A stretch of 46,110 bases of DNA from a bacterium (GTDB lineage: Bacteria > Bacteroidota > Rhodothermia > Balneolales > M1805): NCBI GenBank assembly GCA_006226965.1, contig SBGQ01000039.1, positions 1 through 46,110 on the forward strand, written 5' to 3'. Below are positions 16,545 through 24,518 of this stretch, piece by piece. Every line of letters begins with the position of its first letter. Position 1 is the first letter of the stretch. The notes under the pieces were generated by a model that saw nothing but the letters and a program-made list of their open reading frames with translations, was not told the DNA's origin and ran no database searches. Made by a program: the position numbers and the translations under genes.

Positions 16545-18275
16545 TTAAGGATGTTTACTTAAAAAATGATTTTGTAGTCGGTCTACAAATTCTATACATG
16601 TATCTGAAAGTGGGTCTATCATACCAACCCTAATGATTTCGTCTTTAACATATCGGGAAACATCTTCCCAATATTCAAAGGTAGAAATATCGTCAACGGC
16701 TTGAACATATGCGTTCTGGTCGCCGCCAAATAAATCGGAAATAAATTCGTCTTCCATGTCTTGCATTACGGAAACCAATTCATCGAAATCAGAAGTGTCT
16801 TGTTCAGCATCTTCATCATACACCAAATGTTCATCTTCTTCGGATTCTGATTCCGGCGATTCATCATGGCTGACAAATCGTTTCCAAAACGGAACGTCTT
16901 CTTGTGATTTGATTTTATCAGCTAAAGATGGTTCTTCCTGAACTTTACCAACTTTTTTGTAAATCGGTTGGTCGTCTTCGTCTGGAAGGGAATGAGCAGA
17001 ATGTGTATCACTTATAGTTTCTGATTTTTCATCTTCGTGAGACATTTTTGTTTCGTCTTCGTCTTCATTCACATCTTCATCGTCAGTTTCTTCATAATAG
17101 GATGTGCTGTCTTCGAAACCTTCATCGATTAGTTCGTCTTCTTCGTTTACTTCAAAAACAATACTGGTTTTACGTTCGTCCCAGTTAGATTCTGTTTCGT
17201 CTAAATCACTTTCGTCTTCAACATCAGCAAGAACATCGGTTTCTATTTCTGATTCTTCTGCTTCATCAGAAAACGGTTCTTTTTCAAAAACTTCTTGTTC
17301 TTCTTCACGGTTAACCTCCCATGATTCATCCGTTGCAGGCTCTTGTTCAACAGTCGGTTCATCCGGTTCTATGTTTAATTCTGCCTCAGAATCATCCAAA
17401 CCCCAAGCACGGACTTTGCCTATTGAGACTTCCTCAACGGTTTCTTCAACATGAACAATAGTTGTTTCGTTTTCTATTTCTTGAGTTTCTTCTTTATAGG
17501 AATAGTGCGATTTGGTCTCGAAAATTTCTTCTTCCGGATTAAACTCTTCAATTCCGTCTAACTCAGGAAGAGATAAAATTTCGATAAAACGAGTTCTGTT
17601 GATATCGTTCTTTTCTTTGTCGAAATAATCAGCCCAACGATTTCGGCCTTTATCCACAAAAAACTGTCTAAATACTTCCGCTTCAATTTTATCACCCAAA
17701 AGAATAAACAGGGAATCGAACAATTGGGCCCAATTTAACGGAGTATATTTTTCAGTGAGTTTACTATCAACCTGAGTTAAAATTTCTTTTGCTTTTGTTT
17801 TTGATAGACTAGCTAATTGCTTTCTATGCATGTATTTAACCAAAGTATTTGGCAAATAGGGATAGACTGTTACATATGATGCAGCCTGACGTAATTCTTC
17901 TAAAGTGAGTTCATTAGCCGGTCCAAAAATTAAATCAGCCATATTTTTTCTGGGCTGAATCAATAATTCCAAGACATCAGAAACGGCAACTTCGATTACA
18001 CTCCTGGCAAATGGCTGCGGTAAGCGAACTTGTTCATGAATAGCTTTGATGAAATTATCCCAACTAATCTCAACATTTGAAGAATTCATGTTTGCCCAGT
18101 CGGTACTTGGAGGAACAATGGAATCGGCTAGATTTTTACGTAATTCTAATTCCATACGGCTGATTATAAAGCCGGGAAGTTGGAAATCGTGCAAATCTGA
18201 GATGGAATAATAAGCTTTAGATTCCGGTAATTTTGAAACTAAACGTCTGGTTACTTCTTCAATTAAATGTTGCAT
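16545..18275 (-). CDS. Long acidic protein of unknown function, co-directional with the carboxyltransferase
   Basis: I do not recognise a family. The 576-aa protein has three parts. Residues 1 to about 235 look globular and alpha-helical (LPGFIISRMELELRK, RSVIEVAVSDVLELLIQP, NWAQLFDSLFILLGDKIEAE). About 240-515 is a low-complexity tract dominated by Glu and Asp, surely disordered. About 515-576 is a second conserved-looking end (STFEYWEDVSRYVKDEIIRVG, DTCIEFVDRLQNHF). There is no signal peptide or membrane helix, so it is cytoplasmic. It ends 12 bp before the carboxyltransferase start. The acidic middle could tether the two ends or bind basic partners; that is inference. Confidence 0.8.
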   Translation of the reverse strand: MQHLIEEVTRRLVSKLPESKAYYSISDLHDFQLPGFIISRMELELRKNLADSIVPPSTDWANMNSSNVEISWDNFIKAIHEQVRLPQPFARSVIEVAVSDVLELLIQPRKNMADLIFGPANELTLEELRQAASYVTVYPYLPNTLVKYMHRKQLASLSKTKAKEILTQVDSKLTEKYTPLNWAQLFDSLFILLGDKIEAEVFRQFFVDKGRNRWADYFDKEKNDINRTRFIEILSLPELDGIEEFNPEEEIFETKSHYSYKEETQEIENETTIVHVEETVEEVSIGKVRAWGLDDSEAELNIEPDEPTVEQEPATDESWEVNREEEQEVFEKEPFSDEAEESEIETDVLADVEDESDLDETESNWDERKTSIVFEVNEEDELIDEGFEDSTSYYEETDDEDVNEDEDETKMSHEDEKSETISDTHSAHSLPDEDDQPIYKKVGKVQEEPSLADKIKSQEDVPFWKRFVSHDESPESESEEDEHLVYDEDAEQDTSDFDELVSVMQDMEDEFISDLFGGDQNAYVQAVDDISTFEYWEDVSRYVKDEIIRVGMIDPLSDTCIEFVDRLQNHFLSKHP

Positions 18276-18354
18276 AGCTGCTTTTTATGCCACTAATGAA
18301 CTTTATAGCGGTATTTGTTTGTAATGCGCTCATCAGCTGCGTAAATTCGCACCG

Positions 18355-18975
18355 ATGATTCAGCTTGAAGTTAAGGATTTAGTTAAACGTTTTGGAAAGA
18401 AAATCATCCTGAATGGGGTGAATTTCTCAGTTTCATCAGGTGTGTTTGGAATAGCAGGAAGTAACGGCAGCGGAAAATCTACGTTGTTACGTTGTCTGAG
18501 TTATTTGATGACTCCAACCAAAGGTGAAATTAACTGGAAATCGGGTTCAACTACTCTCGATAAAACCTTGTTTAAACAGTATTTGGGTTATGCAGCACCC
18601 TATTTGAATCTCTATGCGGAGTTTTCAGCAAAAGAGAATCTCGCTTTTCATGCTAAATTGAAGGGGATTGAGCAGAAAGATTTATCGCATACGATTGAAG
18701 AATTTGCCCGCTTAGCGGATGTTCGCTTTTCATTAGATCAGGCTTACGGCTCACTGTCGTCAGGGCAGCAGCAACGTGTTAAGTTGTTGAGTGCATTTGC
18801 CTTACAACCCAAAATTGTTTTTTTGGATGAACCCGGTACAAATTTGGATGAAGCCGGAAATGCAGCAGTTCGAAACTTAATAGAACTGGCGAGAAAAGAA
18901 GAGGTACTCGTTTTACTCGCCAGTAATGATGCTCAGGAATTAGATTTGTGCGATTCGGTTCACTCGCTTAATTGA
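18355..18975 (+). CDS. ABC transporter ATP-binding protein, CcmA-like
   Basis: This is a 206-aa nucleotide-binding subunit with a Walker A GSNGSGKST (35-43), the signature LSSGQ (134-138) and a Walker B IVFLDEP (154-160). It is short, like the heme-exporter ATPase CcmA, and the N-terminal wording (LVKRFGKKIILNGVNFSV) also fits that group, but many small export ATPases look alike. No permease gene is nearby: the next gene is convergent and overlaps its 3' end by 8 bp, so its membrane partner must be encoded elsewhere. Confidence 0.85.
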   Translation: MIQLEVKDLVKRFGKKIILNGVNFSVSSGVFGIAGSNGSGKSTLLRCLSYLMTPTKGEINWKSGSTTLDKTLFKQYLGYAAPYLNLYAEFSAKENLAFHAKLKGIEQKDLSHTIEEFARLADVRFSLDQAYGSLSSGQQQRVKLLSAFALQPKIVFLDEPGTNLDEAGNAAVRNLIELARKEEVLVLLASNDAQELDLCDSVHSLN

Positions 18976-20569
18976 GAAAACGAGCTAGGGTTTTTCTCAA
19001 ACTTGGGCCTCTTAATTGCACACCCATTGCTACAATTTTACCTTCCGGGTTAATTAAAATAGGTTTTGGAATACCGCTTACTTCGTAACGTTGCGCTAAT
19101 TCATTTTGGAAACCGCCGTCAACGAAAGTATGTAACCAAGGCATTGGGTAGCGGTCTTTTCTGAATGATTTTACATCATCAGCTGATTCATCAAAAGAAA
19201 GACTCAAGATTTCGAATTTATCTGATTTGAACTCTTTATACACGTCGTGTAAGGTGTCCATTTCTTGTAAGCAGGGTCCGCACCAAGTAGCCCAGAAGTC
19301 GAGCATGATGTATTTTCCGGCAAACTGAGAGTTGCTAAAAGTTGCTTTTCCATCTAGTGATGCCACTGAAAAAGATGGTGCAATTGTGCCGCTTTGAACT
19401 TTGTTTTGCGGATTGTACTGATATTTGGCGTATTCAACGAATTGGGATTGCGGGAAATCAGCTAAGAGTTTGTTGTAAAAATGAGTACGCATCTCAGAGT
19501 TTAGTACTTCATCAGCTACAACAAAACCATGATAGGTTGAGGCTTCACGAATACCTGCATTAGCATGTTTTGCACTCATTTCTTTTAAGAATTCCAATTT
19601 CTTTGATGCATCCTGTACATAATCCATCGCTTGGAAAACGGCATAAGTATTTAAACTCCATAATGAGTTTTCAGGCCCCAATTCCATTACTATGTTTTCG
19701 ATGTTTGCAGAAGTTTCGCCTGGGTATTCATTCAATTTGAGGTCTAACCATCCAATTAAAGCGATGCCTTTTTCGTTGATGTCGGAAGCTTGGCTGAGTT
19801 TACTTTTAATTGGAGCTGCAAGTGCTTCCCAATCGATATTAATGGTTTCAGATTGCGACATATATTGTTGAATATACGCTGCTGTTAAGGCAGAACGATT
19901 GTTAGCCAATAGTTTATAGGTGTCGGCATTGGCTTGAATAAACGCACTCGAACTGTGTAAAGCAGAAACGGTTTTTGCAGGTGTTGTATCCGGCGTGAAA
20001 ATGATATCAACAACGGGTTCGTTTGAATAGATGATGGATTCGAAATATCCGGCATCAAAATAATCAAACGTGTCTTGTTTAGTTCCAACAACCGGACGCT
20101 GGTCAGGAGTTACACCCATTACCTGATAGCGAACTTCGCCGTTCTGAACCGGAACTTGTGCAATAAAAGTCCCGTTTTCAGCTTCGCGCATTTGCATGGC
20201 TTGTTGAGGATTATATCCGTTAAAGCTTCCGATTAAAAATGGCGGGAAAAGAATAAGATGTTGCGCTTTTGCGAGGTTGATGTGAACGGTTTCATTTTCA
20301 GATGATGTAAACAAAACGGTTTCGAGTGTTTCGTGCTCCGGAGCAGCAACAGTAAGTGTATAAATTGAATTCGGCTCTAAATCCAGTTTGAAATCGGGAG
20401 AAACTAATTTTAAATCAACGATTTGAGTGTTGTCTTTTTTTACAATGATTTCAGAAAATTTGATGTTTTCAGGTTTTTCAAGTTCTACTGTTCCTTTTAT
20501 CTGAATTCCTGATTTTGAGCCGCAAGAAAGTAAAAAGAGTAGAAGAATAGAAAGGGGGTATTTGAACAT
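18968..20569 (-). CDS. TlpA-like thioredoxin lipoprotein (second copy)
   Basis: This is a 533-aa lipoprotein facing the periplasm. The lipoprotein signal MFKYPLSILLLFLLSC puts lipidation at Cys16. Residues 20-130 resemble the beta-rich N-terminal domain (DUF4369-like) of Bacteroidota thiol-disulfide proteins, with a helical middle. The C-terminal thioredoxin fold has FWATWCGPC (Cys430, Cys433) and a cis-proline in SGIPKPI (Pro501). The frame stays open to 20689, but the ATG at 20569 begins a perfect lipoprotein signal and has AGAGGA seven bases upstream, so I use it. It should work in periplasmic thiol redox chemistry. It shares the plan of the protein at 5631-7055 but has little obvious similarity outside the thioredoxin part. 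Confidence 0.88.
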   Translation of the reverse strand: MFKYPLSILLLFLLSCGSKSGIQIKGTVELEKPENIKFSEIIVKKDNTQIVDLKLVSPDFKLDLEPNSIYTLTVAAPEHETLETVLFTSSENETVHINLAKAQHLILFPPFLIGSFNGYNPQQAMQMREAENGTFIAQVPVQNGEVRYQVMGVTPDQRPVVGTKQDTFDYFDAGYFESIIYSNEPVVDIIFTPDTTPAKTVSALHSSSAFIQANADTYKLLANNRSALTAAYIQQYMSQSETINIDWEALAAPIKSKLSQASDINEKGIALIGWLDLKLNEYPGETSANIENIVMELGPENSLWSLNTYAVFQAMDYVQDASKKLEFLKEMSAKHANAGIREASTYHGFVVADEVLNSEMRTHFYNKLLADFPQSQFVEYAKYQYNPQNKVQSGTIAPSFSVASLDGKATFSNSQFAGKYIMLDFWATWCGPCLQEMDTLHDVYKEFKSDKFEILSLSFDESADDVKSFRKDRYPMPWLHTFVDGGFQNELAQRYEVSGIPKPILINPEGKIVAMGVQLRGPSLRKTLARFLN

Positions 20570-20687
20570 GCTGTCCTCTAATTTTAAAAATTTCGGCGAA
20601 AATATACGTATTTTTGCCGCCCTTGAACGGTAACCAATGTCACACATAAGTCCGTTTAACAGTTCATAACCTTTTTTATCGCATTTC

Positions 20688-21338
20688 ATGGGCAGAAAAA
20701 AACTCGAACGATATCAGCAAGTTAAAACGCTCCCGAATTATTACGATTTATTGACGGCTCCCAAAAAGAATTGGAACGAATGGGCATTCAAAAAAGAGCA
20801 GCCTATTGTGTTGGAATTGGGTTGCGGTTATGGCGAATATGTTGTGAATTTAGCTAAACTGTACCCTCAGAAGAATTTTTTAGGCGTTGATGTAAAAGCC
20901 GAACGCATGTTCATCGGTTTGAAAGATGTAAATGAGAATGAATTGGGAAATGCCGCTTTTTTTAGAGCGCCGATACAATTTTTGCCGGATTTTTTTAATC
21001 AGGCAGAGGTTGATGAACTTTGGATTACGTTCCCTGACCCATTCTTAAAAGAGAAAAAACACCGAAGACGTTTAACATCGGCATATTTTTTAGGTGTGTA
21101 TCGAAAGTTTTTAAAACCGGGCGGAATTATCAATTTTAAAACGGATTGCGATCCTTTATTTGAATACACCGAAGAAGTTTTCGCAGAAGAAGGTGATGCG
21201 ATTGAGATTTTATTTAAATCGTATGATTTGTATAACGATGCTCAAGCAAAACCTGAATGGCTGATTCCGACACGTTACGAAAAAATGTACCAAGAGCGTG
21301 GCGTTCCGATTAAATACGTTCAGTTTAGATTGAAATAG
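20688..21338 (+). CDS. trmB: tRNA (guanine-N7-)-methyltransferase
   Basis: TrmB makes m7G46 in the tRNA variable loop using S-adenosylmethionine. The 216-aa sequence has the SAM-binding motif VLELGCGYGEYVVNLA, the acidic post-I residue in FLGVDVKAERM, the family hallmark ITFPDPFLKEKKHRRRL (usually FPDPWPKxRHxKRR) and GGIINFKTD. It stands alone between a divergent lipoprotein gene and a repeat-bearing spacer, and is a cytoplasmic housekeeping enzyme. Confidence 0.95.
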   Translation: MGRKKLERYQQVKTLPNYYDLLTAPKKNWNEWAFKKEQPIVLELGCGYGEYVVNLAKLYPQKNFLGVDVKAERMFIGLKDVNENELGNAAFFRAPIQFLPDFFNQAEVDELWITFPDPFLKEKKHRRRLTSAYFLGVYRKFLKPGGIINFKTDCDPLFEYTEEVFAEEGDAIEILFKSYDLYNDAQAKPEWLIPTRYEKMYQERGVPIKYVQFRLK

Positions 21339-21354
21339 GGGTTTAACTATTTAC

Positions 21355-21456
21355 AGCTTTGCGGCGAAAGCCGTAATCTAAACATCCCTGAAACGTGTAT
21401 AGCGAAGCGTATTTATAAATTTAGTTGTTTGTGATACCGTTTTGCAAGGGCATGAC
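21355..21456 (+). repeat. REPIN-like unit 1 (degenerate)
   Basis: Two hairpins of 8-nt arm, 4-nt loop and 8-nt arm lie 54 nt apart: the left at 21355-21378 (arms TTTGCGGC and GCCGTAAT, loop GAAA) and the right at 21433-21456 (core ATACCGTT...GGGCAT, ending TGAC). Both have mismatches. The spacer carries AGCGAAGCGTAT, also present in units 4 and 5, which shows common descent. The unit sits just after trmB and could end its transcript weakly. Confidence 0.6.
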
Positions 21457-21538
21457 AAACAGCTTCTTAGATGTACAGAGTAATAATAGCGAGGAAATTC
21501 TCGACTAAATCTTCAAAAGAGAAAATGAAAACTCTTAA

Positions 21539-22120
21539 TTAATGAGATTTCTTAACCAATTTTGGCCCGAACCAAAGCCAAAGTCCTGTAAAGCTTAAGA
21601 TGAGTAATCCAATCCCCAAGAGATTCATACTAAAAAGTTTAAAGCCTTCAGAAATAATAGAGCCGTCGTGTAAACGCTCAATCCAATCTGCATTTCGTTG
21701 CGAAACAGATAAAACCTTTCCGGTGCTCAGTTCTAATTGAACCTCCCAATCATCATTTTTAAATAAAACTTTTACCATTCCTTTTTTTGGACGAACATCC
21801 ATTCTATCGATTATTGGTTGATTGATGCCTTCTTCCGCCAAAGTTCGTTCTGCAATGGATTTAAGCTCATCTAAAGACAACCAATTCTTAGAATCGTTTT
21901 GCTCAATGTGATGTTTATCATTCGGTTGAAGCCAATCGGATTGCTTTTTCCAGCTTAGCAGGATTCCTGTTATCGAGGAAATCAGAATAAAAAGAAACAA
22001 GGAGATGCCGACATAACGATGCCACGGACGGGTTTGCCGAAGTGAGCGAACATAAGGTCGAGGCTGTTTAGAATGCATGGCTGAAAGTACAATATTCAGC
22101 TTGTTTTCTTTACTAAGCAA
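21539..22120 (-). CDS. PepSY-associated transmembrane protein
   Basis: This is an inner-membrane protein of up to 193 aa with two hydrophobic helices. The first is in PWHRYVGISLFLFILISSITGILLSWKK (about 48 residues in), and the second is near the C terminus (LFSMNLLGIGLLILSFTGLWLWFG). The loop between them, about 100 residues on the periplasmic side, has a PepSY-like LSLDELKSIAERTL...VQLELSTGKVLSVSQR pattern. Such proteins often accompany iron or TonB uptake systems, but none is adjacent. A second Met at residue 15 (22078) is an equally good start. Confidence 0.8.
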   Translation of the reverse strand: MLSKENKLNIVLSAMHSKQPRPYVRSLRQTRPWHRYVGISLFLFILISSITGILLSWKKQSDWLQPNDKHHIEQNDSKNWLSLDELKSIAERTLAEEGINQPIIDRMDVRPKKGMVKVLFKNDDWEVQLELSTGKVLSVSQRNADWIERLHDGSIISEGFKLFSMNLLGIGLLILSFTGLWLWFGPKLVKKSH

Positions 22121-22233
22121 ACGTTAAAGCTTGTTAGAAACCATAAAAAACGATGGTTTCTGTATAAAAGAAATCATCCAATAAATTGCGAAACTTATTA
22201 CTTTCAGGCGAAATTAGATTCAGAAATAAATTT

Positions 22234-22635
22234 ATGGCAAGCATTTTTACTCGCATCATAAACGGTGAAATCCCCTGTTACAAAATCGCAGAAAATGAGC
22301 ATTGTTTTGCATTTTTAGATATTAGTCCAATCGCTAAAGGTCATACATTGGTAGTACCCAAAAAAGAAATTGATTACCTGTTTGATGTAGATGATGAGAC
22401 CCTGCATCACATGATTTCGTTTGCCAAACCAATCGCCAAAGCATTAGATAAAGCTTTCGGAGCCATCAGAACGGGAATTATTGTAGAAGGCTTGTTAGTA
22501 CCTCATGCGCATATTCATTTAGTTCCGATTTATTCAGAATCGCAGGTCGTTGCTTTGGGACATCACAAAGAAGAAATCAGCAAAGAAGAAATGGCCGCCA
22601 TTGCAGAAGCGGTGCGAAAGGAGTTAAACGGATGA
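22234..22635 (+). CDS. HIT-family nucleotide hydrolase (HINT/PKCI type)
   Basis: This is a 133-aa histidine-triad protein expected to hydrolyse nucleoside phosphoramidates or dinucleoside polyphosphates. The triad is visible in PHAHIHLVPI near residue 92, and the N-terminal SIFTRIINGEIPCYKIAE and GHTLVVPKKE are typical of the family. The frame is open to 22186, but the ATG at 22234 gives the standard MASIFTRII start. The stop overlaps the aroQ start by 4 bp (ATGA), so it begins a coupled run with aroQ and the flippase gene. Confidence 0.93.
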   Translation: MASIFTRIINGEIPCYKIAENEHCFAFLDISPIAKGHTLVVPKKEIDYLFDVDDETLHHMISFAKPIAKALDKAFGAIRTGIIVEGLLVPHAHIHLVPIYSESQVVALGHHKEEISKEEMAAIAEAVRKELNG

Positions 22636-23075
22636 GGATTTTTGTATTAAACGGCCCGAATTTAAACATGCTTGGTAAGCGCGATCCTGCTCAATATGGT
22701 TCACAAACCTGGGATGATATCGCACAGTTATTGATTAAAACTTTTCCAGCACATCAGTTTGCCTTCTTTCAAAGTAACCATGAAGGTGAAATTATTGAGC
22801 AATTACATGAATTGGTACACCAGCCTGAGGCGGAAGGATTTATCGGGAATTTTGGCGGTTATACACATACTTCCGTTGCCATCCGCGATGCTTTAGATAT
22901 GTTGAAAATCCCAAAAATTGAAGTGCATCTTTCTAATATTCATGCTCGCGAGGCATTTCGCCATACTTCACTTACCGCTGCAGTGTGTAATGGTTTAATT
23001 TCAGGTTTTGGTGCTCAGAGTTATGTTTTAGGGGTTCGTGCTTTGGAAGAAATTCATAAATCCAATAAAGGATAA
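22632..23075 (+). CDS. aroQ: Type II 3-dehydroquinate dehydratase
   Basis: This enzyme performs the third step of the shikimate pathway, 3-dehydroquinate to 3-dehydroshikimate, as a dodecamer of small subunits. At 147 aa it has the normal length. Catalytic features are LNGPNLNMLGKRDPAQYG (Arg and the Tyr of YG), FFQSNHEGEIIEQLHE, NFGGYTHTSVAIRDAL (usually NxGAYTHTS) and VHLSNIHAREAFRHTS with the catalytic His. It overlaps the HIT gene by 4 bp and ends 2 bp before the flippase start. Confidence 0.96.
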   Translation: MRIFVLNGPNLNMLGKRDPAQYGSQTWDDIAQLLIKTFPAHQFAFFQSNHEGEIIEQLHELVHQPEAEGFIGNFGGYTHTSVAIRDALDMLKIPKIEVHLSNIHAREAFRHTSLTAAVCNGLISGFGAQSYVLGVRALEEIHKSNKG

Positions 23076-23077
23076 AC

Positions 23078-24433
23078 TTGGCAAGACTTCGTCAATTGGC
23101 CAGCGATACCGTTCTGTATGGAATTAGTACGGTTGTTTCGCGTTTTCTAAACTACTTATTGGTTCCGTTTTATACGAAGTTTTTCGATCCGGCAGCTTAC
23201 GGAATTATTGGGCTGATTTACGGAGCAATGATATTCCTGAATGTTTTATTCACGTTCGGAATGGAATCAACTTATTTACGATACGGAGCAGAGGAAGCCG
23301 ATCGAAAACGTGTATACACGCAGCTGCAGTCTTTGGTCTTTTGGGCTTCATTAATCTTAGGTGCTCTGTTTTTTGTTGGTTCACCAATCGTAAAGCCACT
23401 AATATCATTAGAAACGGACAGCTTTCATCTCTATGAGATGATGATTGGTATTATTGTATTAGATGCGTGGTCTGTAATTCCGTTTGCTCAGCTACGACTT
23501 GAAAGAAAAGCGTTGTGGTTCATGATTTTACGCGTTTCAAACGTGTTGATTAATGTCGGGTTGAACTTGTATTTGGTGGTGCAAAAAGGGATGGGTTTGG
23601 AAGCCGTTTTAATTAGTAATGCAGTAGCCTCACTTGTTACCACACTAGCCGTTTGGGCGTTGAATACACCCAAATTGACTCTTCGCTTAGAGTCTGATTT
23701 CATCAAAAAATCGCTGACTTTTGGGCTGCCTTACATTCCTGCCGGCTTGGGATATGCGATAAACGAAGTGTTGGACCGTTTTTTGATTAATGCAATGAGC
23801 CCCGCAGATATAGAAAAAATGTATGGCTTGGGAGTGACGGCGGAACAACTGACGGGGATTTATAACGCTTGTTATAAGTTGGGGATTTTTATGATGCTGT
23901 TTATTCAGATGTTCAGAATGGCATGGCAACCGTTTTATATGTCGCATCATAAAGATGAACAAGCGAAATCGATGTTTTCAAAAAGCTTTTTGGCTATAAA
24001 TGGTGTCGCGGCACTATTAGTTTTGGGGATTGGTTTTTTCAAAGCAGAAATAGCAGCCATTCGAATTCCGTATTTAGATGCCTATTTAATCGGTGAAGTG
24101 TATTGGTCAGGCTTGAGCATTGTACCTTATTTGCTGATTGCCTATTGGTTTCAGTTGTGGTACACACATTTAACCGCCGGAATTGTATTGGCTGAAAAAA
24201 CGAGCATTTTACCGAAAGCAACTTTAATCGGGGCAGGAGTTACCTTAGTCGCAAACGTGATTCTATTGCCATTTTATGGCTTAAATGGTGCGGCTTGGGC
24301 TACCTTACTTAGTTACGGAACCATGGCTTATTATATGTTGTACCAATCATCAAAATATTATCCGGTTGTTTATCCTTGGAAATCGATGACAGCTTTAATT
24401 ATCGGTGTATTAACTTTATTTGTCTTGTTTTAA
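23078..24433 (+). CDS. Wzx-type polysaccharide flippase (MOP superfamily)
   Basis: This is a 451-aa inner-membrane protein with about 12-14 hydrophobic helices. It should flip lipid-linked oligosaccharides to the periplasmic face. The N terminus, RLRQLASDTVLYGISTVVSRFLNYLLVPFYTKFF, is the standard opening of oligosaccharide flippases. The start is TTG at 23078, two bases after the aroQ stop, and the upstream AAAGGAT is a fair SD-like site. No glycosyltransferase or polymerase gene is adjacent, so the substrate (O-antigen, capsule or exopolysaccharide) is open. Confidence 0.88.
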   Translation: MARLRQLASDTVLYGISTVVSRFLNYLLVPFYTKFFDPAAYGIIGLIYGAMIFLNVLFTFGMESTYLRYGAEEADRKRVYTQLQSLVFWASLILGALFFVGSPIVKPLISLETDSFHLYEMMIGIIVLDAWSVIPFAQLRLERKALWFMILRVSNVLINVGLNLYLVVQKGMGLEAVLISNAVASLVTTLAVWALNTPKLTLRLESDFIKKSLTFGLPYIPAGLGYAINEVLDRFLINAMSPADIEKMYGLGVTAEQLTGIYNACYKLGIFMMLFIQMFRMAWQPFYMSHHKDEQAKSMFSKSFLAINGVAALLVLGIGFFKAEIAAIRIPYLDAYLIGEVYWSGLSIVPYLLIAYWFQLWYTHLTAGIVLAEKTSILPKATLIGAGVTLVANVILLPFYGLNGAAWATLLSYGTMAYYMLYQSSKYYPVVYPWKSMTALIIGVLTLFVLF

Positions 24434-24518
24434 TCTGCTCTAGATGAAATAGCTCAAAAAAAGTGTTTCAAGCAGATAGACTAAGCCGTTTCCTGAAGCT
24501 GAAACTAGTTTTTTAGAT

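Noticed and set aside
17104-17454. 116-codon plus-strand serine-rich frame opposite the acidic protein
   Set aside because: It is the antisense shadow of the Glu/Asp codons (GAA/GAT read as TTC/ATC and TCT) of the acidic tract.
20570-20689. 40-codon N-terminal extension of the second TlpA-like lipoprotein
   Set aside because: A full lipoprotein signal begins at the internal ATG (20569), and the extension would run into the divergent trmB start.
24488-24514. Possible terminator after the flippase gene
   Set aside because: GTTTC...GAAAC gives only a 5-bp, AT-rich stem before six T residues; too weak to call.
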